Positions 35,750 through 46,037 are shown, numbered from the stretch's first letter. The stretch: 64,000 nucleotides of DNA from CAWDMN01 sp963803155 (GCA_963803155.1 CAWDMN010000092.1:1-64000), one strand, 5' to 3'. Notes: generated by a model not told the origin, from the sequence alone. Numbers and translations are program-made.

Positions 35750-38197
35750 ATGAGCGCACTGTTCAACGAACTCAAATTTGGCATTCGCCGGCTGGGCAAG
35801 ACGCCGGGATTGACGGCCATCGTGATTTTCACTCTGGCCATCGGGATCAGCGCCAATACCATCGTTTTTAGCTGGATCAGCTCCATGTTTTTTAATCCGA
35901 TACCGGGAGTGGCGGACACCAAAAGGATGGTCGTGGTACTGCAGTCCAATCCCAGCGGGCAGAAGGGCAATACCGTTTCGTATCCGGACATCAGGGACTT
36001 GGCTGCCCATAAGGAGGTGTTTGCCGGGGCCGCGGGAGTTGGAAACCCGTGGCTGCTGAACTTGAAAACAAAAGAGCTTAGCACCGGGGTCTGGGCGGAG
36101 CCAGTAACACCTGGGCTATTTTCCTTTCTGGGCGTTAAGCCCTTAGTGGGACGCACCTTTTTGCCGGAAGAGGAGGGGCCATCAGGGACGACCCCCGCTG
36201 TGATCTTGAGTCACAAATTATGGAGGGCGCAGTTTGGTTCTGACCCCAACATCCTTGGCAAAGTCATTCAACTGAACGGCCTCAGTTCTACCATTGTGGG
36301 AGTTATGCCGCCTCAATTCAAAGGAGCGACCAATGGCCTCAACATGGATCTGTGGATGACAGTGCCCATGACTCATCGGCTCCATTTCAGCTCTACTTTA
36401 GATGACCGGACAGGCCGCTCATATCAGGCATTGGCCCGTCTGCAACCGGGTGTCACGTTCGCTCAGGCCCAAGCCGCGACCCGCGCATTTTCCCAACAAT
36501 TGGAGGCCGCTTATCCGGAATCTAATAAGAATTGTGGCATGAAATTAGTCTCCATGCTGGATTGTCCTTATGGCGCACAAGGGGTCTTCAGACAATTGTT
36601 TGATATTCTCTTGTTGGCCACGCTGTTGTTTCTGATCATTATTGTCACCAATGTCGCCAACCTGCTGTTGGCTCAAGCTTCCAGCCGCCACAAAGAGACT
36701 GCCATACGGTTAACGATGGGAGCGGGGAGAGTCCGGCTGATCCGTCAGTTTATTCTGGAGAGCCTGCTGCTAGCGTCGGCAGGGGGAATGTTGGGTGTCC
36801 TCTTTTCAATGTGGGGAATTAGGTTGCTCACAATTTTCACACCCAAGACTTATCTTCCCATTGACCTCAGCGCGCTGATGACCGTGAATTGGCAGGTCCT
36901 GGTGTATGCGATGGCAATCACCCTTCTGACGGGTTTTGGGTTCGGCATAGTCCCGGCCTTCCAGAATCTTAAAACGGATTTAAACTCTGCGCTCAAGGAA
37001 GGAGGCCGCTACTCGTCCGGCACAAGCGGATCTCATCGGCTGTCCAGCCTGCTGGTGGTGGCCGAGACGGCTTTAGCAGTTGTGGTGCTGATTGGCGCCG
37101 CTTTGTGCTGCAAGAGCTTCAAGAGCGTGTTGGAGATCAATCCTGGCTTCGATCCCCGGCATCTGCTACTGGCGGCAATACAATTGTCCCCGACCGAATA
37201 TGATGAAGCTCACGGCAGGGCATTTTACCGCCGCCTCCTTGAAAGACTCCAAGGCATGGCGGGAGTCGAAGGGGCGTGCTTGGGCAGTTGGGTGCAGCTG
37301 GGATTTGAAGACACGGGTGCGCCCGAGATTGAAGTAGAAGGATACCAGCCCCGCTCCGGTGAAAATATGGGGGTGCGCCGCGTTTTAGGAGGCCATAATT
37401 ATCTCGAGACTATGCGCATACCTCTCGTCGAGGGCCGCCGATTCCAATCCTCCGACACCCGGGATTCCAATAAAGTCGTAATCGTCAATGAAACCATGGC
37501 CAAACGATTTTGGCCCGGAACAACTGCGTTGGGGAGAAGGATCAAGGCCGGGGATACTTTCATTACAGTTGTGGGGATTGCCAAAGACGGCAAATACGCA
37601 AACTTAAAAGAGTCGCCACAACCTTTCATGTATTTTGATTTAGAACAAACCTATTTCTCGAACGTGATTTTGCATGTGCGCAGCCAGTATGATTCCCCCA
37701 CCCTGCTGGCGGCGATTCAAAAGGAAATCCGGGCCATCGACCCAGGCGTCAGCATCACTGCCGCCTTCTCCATGCTGGATCTCATGGATTCCAATTACTA
37801 TGCCCAGCGGATTTTGGCGACATTGCTGACCGTTTTGGGACTGCTGGCACTGCTGCTGGCCTCCCTGGGAATTTACGGGGTCTTGAGCTGGTCGGTTTCC
37901 CGGCGCTGGATCGAAATCGGGATTCGCATGTCTTTGGGGGCCTCCCCCCCGGGAATCCTGAAAATGGTGATTCTGAATGGATCCCGCCTGATGCTGGCGG
38001 GAATTGTCATCGGAACTGCTTTCGCGGCCTTCTTGAGCCGGCACATAGCGGCATTCCTGGTGGGAGTGAAACCTCACGATCCCCTGATTTATTCCGCCGT
38101 GTGCGGATTCCTCCTGCTGATTGGCTTGCTGGCCTGTTTTCTGCCCGCTCGCCGCGCCGCCAGTGTGGATCCAATGGTCGTGTTGCGGGGGGAATGA
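35750..38197 (+). CDS. ADOP6: MacB/FtsX-type duplicated permease
   Basis: An 815-residue permease. Helix 1 is LTAIVIFTLAIGISANTIVF; FtsX domain 1 has VTNVANLLLAQASSRHKET and RLTMGAGRVRLIRQ; domain 2 has ASLGIYGVLSWSVSR and EIGIRMSLGASPPG. It ends VDPMVVLRGE instead of the usual VALRYE. Start ATG 35750 follows GGGGAG. It and ADOP7 are near-identical in length and about four in five residues agree by eye, the most recent full-gene duplication in the array. The periplasmic domain has the unusual start ISSMFFNPIPGVADT shared only with ADOP7. Confidence 0.94.
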   Translation: MSALFNELKFGIRRLGKTPGLTAIVIFTLAIGISANTIVFSWISSMFFNPIPGVADTKRMVVVLQSNPSGQKGNTVSYPDIRDLAAHKEVFAGAAGVGNPWLLNLKTKELSTGVWAEPVTPGLFSFLGVKPLVGRTFLPEEEGPSGTTPAVILSHKLWRAQFGSDPNILGKVIQLNGLSSTIVGVMPPQFKGATNGLNMDLWMTVPMTHRLHFSSTLDDRTGRSYQALARLQPGVTFAQAQAATRAFSQQLEAAYPESNKNCGMKLVSMLDCPYGAQGVFRQLFDILLLATLLFLIIIVTNVANLLLAQASSRHKETAIRLTMGAGRVRLIRQFILESLLLASAGGMLGVLFSMWGIRLLTIFTPKTYLPIDLSALMTVNWQVLVYAMAITLLTGFGFGIVPAFQNLKTDLNSALKEGGRYSSGTSGSHRLSSLLVVAETALAVVVLIGAALCCKSFKSVLEINPGFDPRHLLLAAIQLSPTEYDEAHGRAFYRRLLERLQGMAGVEGACLGSWVQLGFEDTGAPEIEVEGYQPRSGENMGVRRVLGGHNYLETMRIPLVEGRRFQSSDTRDSNKVVIVNETMAKRFWPGTTALGRRIKAGDTFITVVGIAKDGKYANLKESPQPFMYFDLEQTYFSNVILHVRSQYDSPTLLAAIQKEIRAIDPGVSITAAFSMLDLMDSNYYAQRILATLLTVLGLLALLLASLGIYGVLSWSVSRRWIEIGIRMSLGASPPGILKMVILNGSRLMLAGIVIGTAFAAFLSRHIAAFLVGVKPHDPLIYSAVCGFLLLIGLLACFLPARRAASVDPMVVLRGE

Positions 38198-38199
38198 AG

Positions 38200-38446
38200 C
38201 AGGGGCGAGGTGTGAGGTGTGAGGTGTCAGGTGCGAGGTGTCAGGTGTCGGGTGCTAGTGATCAGTGGTTAGTGATCAGTGGTCAGTGGTTCTTGAAGGG
38301 TAGCCTTAGTAAGAATTTCTTCAGCCCACAGGAAGCTGATCGCTGAACGCTGACAGCTGATCGCTACTAAAAAGGTAAATCATCTCCTCACGTGTCATAA
38401 TACTCGAACCTCAAACCTCAAACCTCAAACCTCGCCCCTCGCACCT
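38200..38446. repeat. Nested heptad-bounded spacer
   Basis: On the left (38200-38291) units of type AGGTGTG/AGGTGTC pass into AGTGATC/AGTGGTC. On the right there are two separate inverted arrays: 38332-38366 of type GCTGATC/GCTGAAC and 38404-38446 of type CCTCAAA/CCTCGCC. The matching order suggests one element inserted within another. Between them TAAGAATTTCTTCAGCCCAC resembles TAAGAATTTCATCCGACA of the spacer at 43349. Confidence 0.7.
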
Positions 38447-38461
38447 GTTTGTGGAGCTACA

Positions 38462-40909
38462 ATGAGCGCACTGTTCAATGATCTGAAATTCGGTATTCGC
38501 CAACTGCGCAAGACGCCTGGCCTGACGGCTATCGTGATCCTTACTTTGGCCATTGGAATCAGCGCCAACACCATTGTCTTCAGTTGGCTCAGCTCCATGT
38601 TTTTCCACCCTTTGCCAGGAGTAGCGGATACAGACCGGCTGGTGGTGGTAGTCCAAGGTAATCCCACCGGAGAGGACGGTAATACAATTTCTTATCCTGA
38701 CCTGAGGGATCTGGCTGCCCATAAGGAACTGTTCGCTGGCGCTGCCGGAGTACGGCACCAGAGCATTCTGAACATGCAAGCACAAGGGCAAAGTGCCTGG
38801 ATTTGGGCGCAAGCTGTAACCCCCGGTCTTTTCGCGTTTCTGGGAGTCAAACCTCAACTGGGTCGGACATTTCTGCCGGAAGAGGAGGGTTCGTCCGGGA
38901 AAGCACCCGTGGTGATCTTAAGCCACAAATTATGGCGGAAGCAGTTTGGCTCCGATCCCAAAATCCTCGGCCAGGCCGTTCAACTAAATCGCCATGGTTT
39001 CACGATTGTGGGAGTAATGCCGCCTGAATTCAAGGGGACGACCAATGGACTCAGCCTAGATCTTTGGATGACAGTGCCGATGATGAATCAGCTCACCTTC
39101 AGCTCCCCTTTGGATGACCGGAACGACCGCTCCTATGAGGCGTTGGCGCGTCTGCAACCGGGAGTCACGCTAGCCCAGGCCCAAGCCGCTACCCGCGCCA
39201 TTTCCCTTCAATTGGAGGCCGCATACCCGGAAACGAATAAAAATTGCGGAATGAAGTTATTCTCTTTGCTGAAATGCCCGTATGGCGCACAAAATGCCTT
39301 TTTGTCCCTGTTTAATATTTTGTTAATAGCCACGCTGCTATTGCTAGTAATTATTGCCGCCAACATCGCCAACCTGCTGCTGGCTCAGGCTTCCAGCCGC
39401 CACAAAGAGATCGCTATTCGATTGACGATGGGGGCGGGAAGAGTCCGGCTGATCCGCCAGTTCCTGGTGGAGAGCATTCTGCTCGCGACAGCGGGAGGAA
39501 TACTGGGTACCCTTCTCTCCTTGTGGGGAATTGATCTGCTGTCTTTTTTTACTCCCAAAACCTATCTTCCCATCGACCTCAGCGCGCTTATGAATTTGAA
39601 TTGGCAGGTGCTGGTATATGCACTGGCGATCACTCTCTTGACTGGCTTTGGTTTCGGCATGGTCCCGGCGCTGCAGAATATCAAGGCCGATTTGAACTCT
39701 GCGCTCAAGGAAGGGGGCCGCTACTCATCCCGGGCGGGCGGATCTCATCGGCTGGGCAACCTGCTGGTAGTGGCCGAGACGGCTTTGGCGGTCGTGGTGT
39801 TGATTGGCGCCGGCTTGTGCTGCAAAAGTTTCAAGAGAGTACTGGAGATCAATCCCGGGTTCGATCCCGAACATTTGCTGGTAGCCGGATTGCAGTTGTC
39901 CCCCACCGGATACGATGAAGATCACGGCAGGAAGTTTTACCGCCGCGTCTTGGAAAAACTGCCGGGCATGGCGGGAGTCGAGGGAGTTAGCCTGGGCAGT
40001 TGGGTGCAACTGGGATTTGAAGATTCTGGAAAGCCCGACATCGAGCTGGAGGGATACCTGCCAGAACGCCAGGAAGACATGGGGGTGCGCCGCACCATCG
40101 TCGCAGACAATTATTTGGAAACCATGCGCATCCCACTTATGCAGGGACGCCAGTTTCAATCCTCCGATACACGGGAGTCGAATAAAGTCGTCATTATCAA
40201 TGAAACCATGGCCAAGCGATTTTGGCCGAGGACAACCGCGTTGGGCGGACGGATCAAGTCTGGAGAAAATTTCTTTACGGTCGTGGGAGTCGCGAAAGAC
40301 GGGAAATATGCGAATTTGAAAGAGTCGCCACAACCTTTCATCTATTTCGCTTTTGAACAAAATTATCTTCCGAACATGGCTCTGTATGTGCGCAGCCATT
40401 TCGATTCCCCCACGCTGCTGGCAGCCATTCAAAAGGAAATTCGAACCATCGACCCCAGCGTCAGCATCGCCGCGGCCATGCCGATGCTGGAGATCATGGA
40501 TGCCAACTACTTCGCCCAGCGGATTTTGGCGACTTTGTTGACCGTCCTGGGATTGCTGGCTTTGCTGCTGGCATCCCTGGGCATATACGGAGTCTTGAGT
40601 TGGTTGGTCTCCCGGCAACTGACCGAAATCGGCATTCGCATGTCTTTGGGGGCATCCCGCTTGAAAATTCTGAAAATGGTTATTCTGAATGGTTCCCGTC
40701 TGATGCTGGCGGGAGTTGTCATCGGAACGATCATCGCGGCTTTCTTGAGCCGGCATATGGCGGCATTCTTGGTTGGGGTGAGACCTCATGATCCTCTGAT
40801 CTTCTCCGCCGTGTGCGGCTTTCTTCTTCTGATCGGGATGTTGGCCTGCTACCTGCCCGCACGCCGCGCCGCCAGCGTGGATCCGATGGTGGTGTTGCGA
40901 GGGGAATGA
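38462..40909 (+). CDS. ADOP7: MacB/FtsX-type duplicated permease
   Basis: An 815-residue permease, the close paralogue of ADOP6 with the same length and the same C-terminus VDPMVVLRGE. Helix 1 is LTAIVILTLAIGISANTIVF; FtsX domain 1 has AANIANLLLAQASSRHKEI and RLTMGAGRVRLIRQ; domain 2 has ASLGIYGVLSWLVSR and EIGIRMSLGASRLK. Start ATG 38462 follows GTGGAG. The periplasmic domains are the most changed part against ADOP6, as expected if they bind different substrates (inference). Confidence 0.94.
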   Translation: MSALFNDLKFGIRQLRKTPGLTAIVILTLAIGISANTIVFSWLSSMFFHPLPGVADTDRLVVVVQGNPTGEDGNTISYPDLRDLAAHKELFAGAAGVRHQSILNMQAQGQSAWIWAQAVTPGLFAFLGVKPQLGRTFLPEEEGSSGKAPVVILSHKLWRKQFGSDPKILGQAVQLNRHGFTIVGVMPPEFKGTTNGLSLDLWMTVPMMNQLTFSSPLDDRNDRSYEALARLQPGVTLAQAQAATRAISLQLEAAYPETNKNCGMKLFSLLKCPYGAQNAFLSLFNILLIATLLLLVIIAANIANLLLAQASSRHKEIAIRLTMGAGRVRLIRQFLVESILLATAGGILGTLLSLWGIDLLSFFTPKTYLPIDLSALMNLNWQVLVYALAITLLTGFGFGMVPALQNIKADLNSALKEGGRYSSRAGGSHRLGNLLVVAETALAVVVLIGAGLCCKSFKRVLEINPGFDPEHLLVAGLQLSPTGYDEDHGRKFYRRVLEKLPGMAGVEGVSLGSWVQLGFEDSGKPDIELEGYLPERQEDMGVRRTIVADNYLETMRIPLMQGRQFQSSDTRESNKVVIINETMAKRFWPRTTALGGRIKSGENFFTVVGVAKDGKYANLKESPQPFIYFAFEQNYLPNMALYVRSHFDSPTLLAAIQKEIRTIDPSVSIAAAMPMLEIMDANYFAQRILATLLTVLGLLALLLASLGIYGVLSWLVSRQLTEIGIRMSLGASRLKILKMVILNGSRLMLAGVVIGTIIAAFLSRHMAAFLVGVRPHDPLIFSAVCGFLLLIGMLACYLPARRAASVDPMVVLRGE

Positions 40910-40971
40910 AACTGCCGACAATCAGCGTTCCGCTGATTGCTAAATGAGGAACTCATAATTATGGGATTGCT

Positions 40972-43347
40972 ATGATAAATCATCTTCCGAAAGATTTGGT
41001 TTTTGGACTGCGGTTGATTCGAAAGAATCCCGGATTTTCGCTCATTGTCGTGCTCACGCTGGCTCTCGGCATCGGAGCCAATACGGCCATTTTCAGCGTG
41101 GTGGATGCCGTATTGCTGCGCCCTTTGCCCTATAAGGAATCTGACCGTCTTGTCGTGGCGTGGGATAAGGGGCAAAACCGCGGGCGCAATTGGTATTCGG
41201 CAGCCAGCCTTTTACAGCAACGCGAACATAACCGAGTATTCGAAACCCTGGCGGGTTGGGCACAAGCGGGATTCAATCTCTCCAACAAAGATCTGCCCGA
41301 ACGAGTGGACGGGATGCTGGTTTCCTGGGATTTTTTCAAGGCACTGGGCGTCACGCCTACGCTCGGGCGCAACTTCAACGCGGATGAAGATCGCAGGGGC
41401 GCTCCTCGCGTTGCCATTATCAGCAGCGAGCTTTGGCATCGCAAATTCAATGGGGAATCGAGCGTGTTGGGGCAATCCGTGACCGTGGATGGCCAGACCT
41501 GCACCATCATCGGCGTCATGTCGCCACTCTTCCGGTTTTTTTATGGACCGGAAATGTGGATGCCGCTCGCGCTGGATCGGATTGGCGCCGATGCAAATAG
41601 CGGCTATTTGCGTACTGTGGGCAGACTCAAACCGGGTATGTCTCTGGCTCAAGCCAGCGCCCAATGGGACGGTCTTGTCGAACCATTGCAGGCTGTTTCC
41701 AGATTGGGACTGCCTAAAGGTCTTCTGGAACTATTCGGAGCTTCCGCCTTCTTGCTTCTCATCACTTGCGTGAATGTCGCCAATCTTCTTTTGGCCCGCT
41801 CCACTGAACGGCGGCACGAAATCTCCGTGCGGGCTGCGTTGGGGGCCAGCCGCAACCGGCTGCTTCGGCAGTTGCTCACTGAGAGTGTCTTGCTCGCAAT
41901 TGCTGGCGGATTTTTAGGATCCTTGCTGGCGGTCAAAATGGTGACTTTCTTGCCTGCCATGCTCCCCACGGAATTGCTTTCCAATAGCATGGATATTGCC
42001 GTGGACGGCAGGGTGCTCAGTTTTACCTTTGTGCTTGCCCTTGTCACTGGATTGTTTTTTGGGGTTATGCCTGCCTGGCGCGCTTCCCGGCCCGATTTGC
42101 AGGATGTATTGAAGGAAGGAGGCCGGGGTTCGAGCGGCGCGGCCAGCCATACGCGTTTCCGCAATATTCTCGTCATTGCCGAAGTTGCGCTTTCCCTGGT
42201 GTTGTTATCCTCGGCAGGCTTGATGCTTAGGAGCGTTTTCGCCCTGAAGCAGGTCAACCTCGGTTTTCAGCCGGACCACGTAGTGACTATGCGTCTTTCC
42301 ATAACCAAAGGCAATTACTCCAAGCCGACGCTGATTCTCGAGTACTACCAAAGAGCGCTCGATGCGGCCAAGACAGTCCCCGGGGTTCTCTCCGCGGGCA
42401 TTTCGATGGGTCAGGCTCCCTGGGATTCCCCCTTCGCTGGAGCCTTCGATCTTCCGGGGAATCCCCCCTCATCGGCGTTGGAATTCCGTGGCGCGGTTTA
42501 TGAGACCGTCAGCCCCGATTACTTCCGCACGGTGGGGATGAATCTACTCAAAGGGCGTTTCTTTACAGAACGCGACAATGGATCGGCTCCACCCGTGGCC
42601 ATCGTGAATCGAACCTTCGCCAGATTATACCTGCCCGGCAAAAATCCGCTCGGGCAACGGGTGAGTGTAGGCAAGGTGGCGGGAAACGATCCGAAGGCGC
42701 CGCCCGCTGTTTGTGAAATTGTCGGCATGGTCGAGGACATAAAGTTCGGAGGGCCGGCCGCCAATAATGCCCAGATTATCTATATGCCCATCCAACAGAA
42801 TCCTCCCGCCGAGGGAGCTCTGGTCTTGCGCACATCCGCCAATCCCTTGAGCGTGGCGCAATCCGTGCGAGTCGCAATAGGTCAAATTGACCGGGAAACG
42901 CCGGTTATCCAAATCAAAACGATGGATCAAATTGTGCTCGATTCCATGTCGCAGCCGCGCACTCAAACCTGGCTTCTGTTGGCATTTGCTGCAATCGCCC
43001 TGCTACTGGCTGCCTTGGGAAATTATGGAGTGACTTCCTATTATGTCGCTCAAAACACCCATGACATCGGAATCCGTATGGCCCTCGGCGCCGAACCGGG
43101 GGAAATGTTGCGGATGGTGCTGCGAAAGGGGATGGCGTTGACCGGCCTCGGCCTGCTGGCGGGATTGGCCGGGGCTTTTGCGCTGACCCGTTTTCTCTCC
43201 AGTTTGCTTTTTGGCGTCAATGCCACGGACCCCTGGACCTTTGCCGCCGTTTCGTTGCTGCTTGCTTGTGTATCAGCCCTGGCCACTTTCTTCCCGGCTC
43301 GGCGCGCCACTCGAGTGGATCCCTTGATAGCGTTGAGGCATGAATGA
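40972..43347 (+). CDS. ADOP8: MacB/FtsX-type duplicated permease
   Basis: At 791 residues, the shortest permease in the window. Helix 1 is SLIVVLTLALGIGANTAIFS. FtsX domain 1 has LLITCVNVANLLLARSTE and RHEISVRAALGASRN; domain 2 has AALGNYGVTSYYVAQ and HDIGIRMALGAEPGE. The C-terminus is VDPLIALRHE. The start at ATG 40972 lacks a strong ribosome site. It follows ADOP7 by only 62 bases with no heptads, so these two may be translated from one message. The first periplasmic domain is shorter than in the other members. Confidence 0.94.
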   Translation: MINHLPKDLVFGLRLIRKNPGFSLIVVLTLALGIGANTAIFSVVDAVLLRPLPYKESDRLVVAWDKGQNRGRNWYSAASLLQQREHNRVFETLAGWAQAGFNLSNKDLPERVDGMLVSWDFFKALGVTPTLGRNFNADEDRRGAPRVAIISSELWHRKFNGESSVLGQSVTVDGQTCTIIGVMSPLFRFFYGPEMWMPLALDRIGADANSGYLRTVGRLKPGMSLAQASAQWDGLVEPLQAVSRLGLPKGLLELFGASAFLLLITCVNVANLLLARSTERRHEISVRAALGASRNRLLRQLLTESVLLAIAGGFLGSLLAVKMVTFLPAMLPTELLSNSMDIAVDGRVLSFTFVLALVTGLFFGVMPAWRASRPDLQDVLKEGGRGSSGAASHTRFRNILVIAEVALSLVLLSSAGLMLRSVFALKQVNLGFQPDHVVTMRLSITKGNYSKPTLILEYYQRALDAAKTVPGVLSAGISMGQAPWDSPFAGAFDLPGNPPSSALEFRGAVYETVSPDYFRTVGMNLLKGRFFTERDNGSAPPVAIVNRTFARLYLPGKNPLGQRVSVGKVAGNDPKAPPAVCEIVGMVEDIKFGGPAANNAQIIYMPIQQNPPAEGALVLRTSANPLSVAQSVRVAIGQIDRETPVIQIKTMDQIVLDSMSQPRTQTWLLLAFAAIALLLAALGNYGVTSYYVAQNTHDIGIRMALGAEPGEMLRMVLRKGMALTGLGLLAGLAGAFALTRFLSSLLFGVNATDPWTFAAVSLLLACVSALATFFPARRATRVDPLIALRHE

Positions 43348-43348
43348 A

Positions 43349-43498
43349 ACAGGTGCCAGGTGCCAGGGTTTAGTGGTCAGTGGCCAGTGATTAGTGATCG
43401 GATACCTGGAGGAGTGGCTTATGAATAGTGGCCGCATTAAGAATTTCATCCGACAAAAAAATAAGCTGATCGCTGACAGCTGACTGCTGAACGCTTTC
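43349..43498. repeat. Heptad-bounded spacer between ADOP8 and ADOP9
   Basis: On the left (43349-43401) the units are AGGTGCC, AGGTGCC, AGGGTTT, AGTGGTC, AGTGGCC, AGTGATT, AGTGATC. On the right (43464-43498) are the inverted units GCTGATC, GCTGACA, GCTGACT, GCTGAAC. The core ends in a frame reading KNKLIADS and a stop at the place where IVP genes end KLKADR, a possible C-terminal trace. Confidence 0.65.
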
Positions 43499-43530
43499 TT
43501 GGACCATCTTAAATAGGTAAGGTTGCATAT

Positions 43531-45933
43531 ATGAATAATTTCTTAAATGATCTGAGATTCGGCTGGCGCCTGTTCCAGAAGAATCCGGGATTTTACCTGG
43601 TTATCGTTTTTACTCTCGCCCTAGGGGTCAGCGCCAACACCGCCATCTTTAGCATATTTAATACAATCTTGCTACGCCCCCTGCCGTTCAAAGACTCTGA
43701 CCGACTGGTGGCCTTGTGGGAAATCGTCCCGCAATTTCGGGGGAGAACTTCCTCCTCCGTGCCCAATATCCTGGACTGGAAAAGTCAAAACACGGTTTTT
43801 GAGTCAATGGCCGCTTATAACTCTGACCAGGTCAATTTCCATGATGGGGGAGAACCGGAACGGATTCAGTCGCAGCAAATATCCGAAGGGTATTTCTCGC
43901 TTCTGGGGATCCAACCGAAATTGGGCCGCGTTTTCCTACCCCAGGAGCATGGTCCGGGCCAGACCCATCAGGTCATTCTGAGCCACCGCTTCTGGCAAAA
44001 CCGGCTGGGGAGCAAAAGCAACATTTTGGGTCAGACCGTCCGACTGGATGGCGCGCCGCATACGGTTGTCGGCGTAATGCCGGAACTCAATACGGTTGAT
44101 CAACCCGAACTCTGGCTGCCCTTGTACCTTGATCCCGCCAGCGATCGCGGAAATTTTGCGTTGAGCGTGATTGGGCGGCTCAAGCCCGGAGTCTCGCTCG
44201 ACCGGGCACGCGCTGAACTCTCCACCATTTCCAAGCGCTTGGAACAACAATATCCCGCCACCAACAAAGGAATAGGGGTCCAGATCGTCGATCTGCACGC
44301 GGATCTATTTGGAGAATCGTATCAAACAATTTGGACCTCATTTTGGACGCTGATGGCAGCGGTGGGTTTGGTTTTGTTAATTGGTTGCACCAACATCGCC
44401 AATCTGCTCCTTTCGCACGCCGGTCGAAGGCAAAGGGAAATCGCCGTGCGCATTGCCCTGGGGGCGGGACGATTCCAGGTGGTGCGGCAGTTGTTGACGG
44501 AGAACCTATGGCTCTCGTTGGCCGGGGGCGGACTCGGTCTTCTGCAGGCCCACTGGGCCTGCAATTTGGTGAATGCCTATTTCGTGAATGTCGATATGCG
44601 CTGGAATGTTGCCATCGACGGTCGCGTGCTGATTTTTACGCTGATCATCAGCCTGGCTACCGCCTTCGTTTTTGGACTGGTGCCAGCCTTGCAGGTTTCT
44701 AAAACCAACCTAAATGAAACTTTGAAAGAAGGGGGACGCAGTGGGTCCGCCGGCAGTTCACGGCACCGGCTCAACCGGCTCCTGGTAATTTCCGAAGTGA
44801 CCCTGGCCATGATCCTGCTAATTGCGGCAGGACTGGTCATCAAGGGATTCCAAGGGCTGATCGCGATCCACCCGGGATTCCAACGCGACAACATCCTGAC
44901 CATGAATTTTTCCCTGGCGGGGGATCGTTATAAGGCGGAACAAGGCCGGAAAAACTTTTACCTGCAGCTGCTGTCCCGGGTTTCAGGATTACCTGGAGTG
45001 CAAGCAGCCGGCCTGATCAGTCATTTGCCTCTGTCTGCCGGTTCAAATTCAGTTCGGGCATTCACCATTGAAGGCCGTCCGGCACAGGCTCCGGGAGAGG
45101 CTTTGATGGAGAATTTCCAGGTGGCGAGCGCTCATTATTTGCAGACTCTCGGCATCCCTTTAAAAAAGGGGCGCTTTCTGACTGAACAGGATTTGGAAAA
45201 TGCTCAACCTGTCATGGTAGTCAACGAAAGTATGGCTCAAAAATACTGGCCAAACCAAGATCCGATCGGGAAGCGGCTTAAATTGGAAGGAAAGTTGCGG
45301 ACCATCGTCGGAGTCATGGCGGATGTCCGCCTTTTCAGCCTGAATGACAAAGCCAATCCCCAAATGTACGTCCCCTTTACTCAATATTCTCCCGGAGATC
45401 TGGCCCTGGCAATCCGGACTTCCCAAAATCCGCTGGGCTTGGTGAGTCTAGTGAAGAACGAAATCCGCGCCATCGATGCAACCCAACCGGTCTCACAAGT
45501 GCGAACAATGGAAAAAGTGATTTCCGACGGCATAGCTGGCGATCAGTTCTTAATTTACATGATGGGCCTCTTTGCTACATTGGCATTGATCCTTGCCGTA
45601 GTGGGGCTTTACAGTGTCATGGCTTATTCCGTGTCACAACGAACTCGGGAGTTTGGCGTGCGAATGGCCTTGGGGGCCCAGACTCGGGATGTTTTAAAAA
45701 ACGTGTTGCACCAGGGGATTATTTTAATTTTCATCGGCAGCAGCTTGGGCCTGATTGTTTCATTCGGCCTCATGCGCGGGTTGGCTTCCCTGTTGTACGG
45801 ACTCAGCCCGACAGATCCAATGACCTACGGTGGAGTGTCCCTTTTGCTCATCCTGGTCGCCCTCACTGCCTGTTATTTGCCAGCGCGGCGAGCCACGAAG
45901 GTAGATCCCCTGGTGGCATTAAGGTATGAATGA
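43531..45933 (+). CDS. ADOP9: MacB/FtsX-type duplicated permease
   Basis: An 800-residue permease. Helix 1 is LVIVFTLALGVSANTAIFSI. FtsX domain 1 has LLIGCTNIANLLLSHAGR and REIAVRIALGAGRFQ; domain 2 has AVVGLYSVMAYSVSQ and REFGVRMALGAQTRD. The C-terminus is VDPLVALRYE. The ATG at 43531 lies 15 bases after AAGG. The second periplasmic domain carries LSAGSNSVRAFTIEGRP. It is separated from ADOP8 by a heptad-bounded spacer and from ADOP10 by 209 bases that may hold a separate promoter. Confidence 0.94.
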   Translation: MNNFLNDLRFGWRLFQKNPGFYLVIVFTLALGVSANTAIFSIFNTILLRPLPFKDSDRLVALWEIVPQFRGRTSSSVPNILDWKSQNTVFESMAAYNSDQVNFHDGGEPERIQSQQISEGYFSLLGIQPKLGRVFLPQEHGPGQTHQVILSHRFWQNRLGSKSNILGQTVRLDGAPHTVVGVMPELNTVDQPELWLPLYLDPASDRGNFALSVIGRLKPGVSLDRARAELSTISKRLEQQYPATNKGIGVQIVDLHADLFGESYQTIWTSFWTLMAAVGLVLLIGCTNIANLLLSHAGRRQREIAVRIALGAGRFQVVRQLLTENLWLSLAGGGLGLLQAHWACNLVNAYFVNVDMRWNVAIDGRVLIFTLIISLATAFVFGLVPALQVSKTNLNETLKEGGRSGSAGSSRHRLNRLLVISEVTLAMILLIAAGLVIKGFQGLIAIHPGFQRDNILTMNFSLAGDRYKAEQGRKNFYLQLLSRVSGLPGVQAAGLISHLPLSAGSNSVRAFTIEGRPAQAPGEALMENFQVASAHYLQTLGIPLKKGRFLTEQDLENAQPVMVVNESMAQKYWPNQDPIGKRLKLEGKLRTIVGVMADVRLFSLNDKANPQMYVPFTQYSPGDLALAIRTSQNPLGLVSLVKNEIRAIDATQPVSQVRTMEKVISDGIAGDQFLIYMMGLFATLALILAVVGLYSVMAYSVSQRTREFGVRMALGAQTRDVLKNVLHQGIILIFIGSSLGLIVSFGLMRGLASLLYGLSPTDPMTYGGVSLLLILVALTACYLPARRATKVDPLVALRYE

Positions 45934-46009
45934 TGGAGTGGCAAGTGAAGAGTAAGTGCCGGATAGTAGTCAATGAATAATCTGAGGCTTGTAGTTGAAA
46001 GCGAGTGGA

Positions 46010-46037
46010 TTGACATGACTCGACTCTCTTAGATAAC
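46010..46037 (+). promoter_or_regulatory. Possible sigma-70-type promoter before ADOP10
   Basis: TTGACA at 46010-46015 and GATAAC at 46032-46037 are separated by 16 bases, about 105 bases before the ADOP10 start. Only a sequence match; the -10 agrees at four of six positions. Confidence 0.25.
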
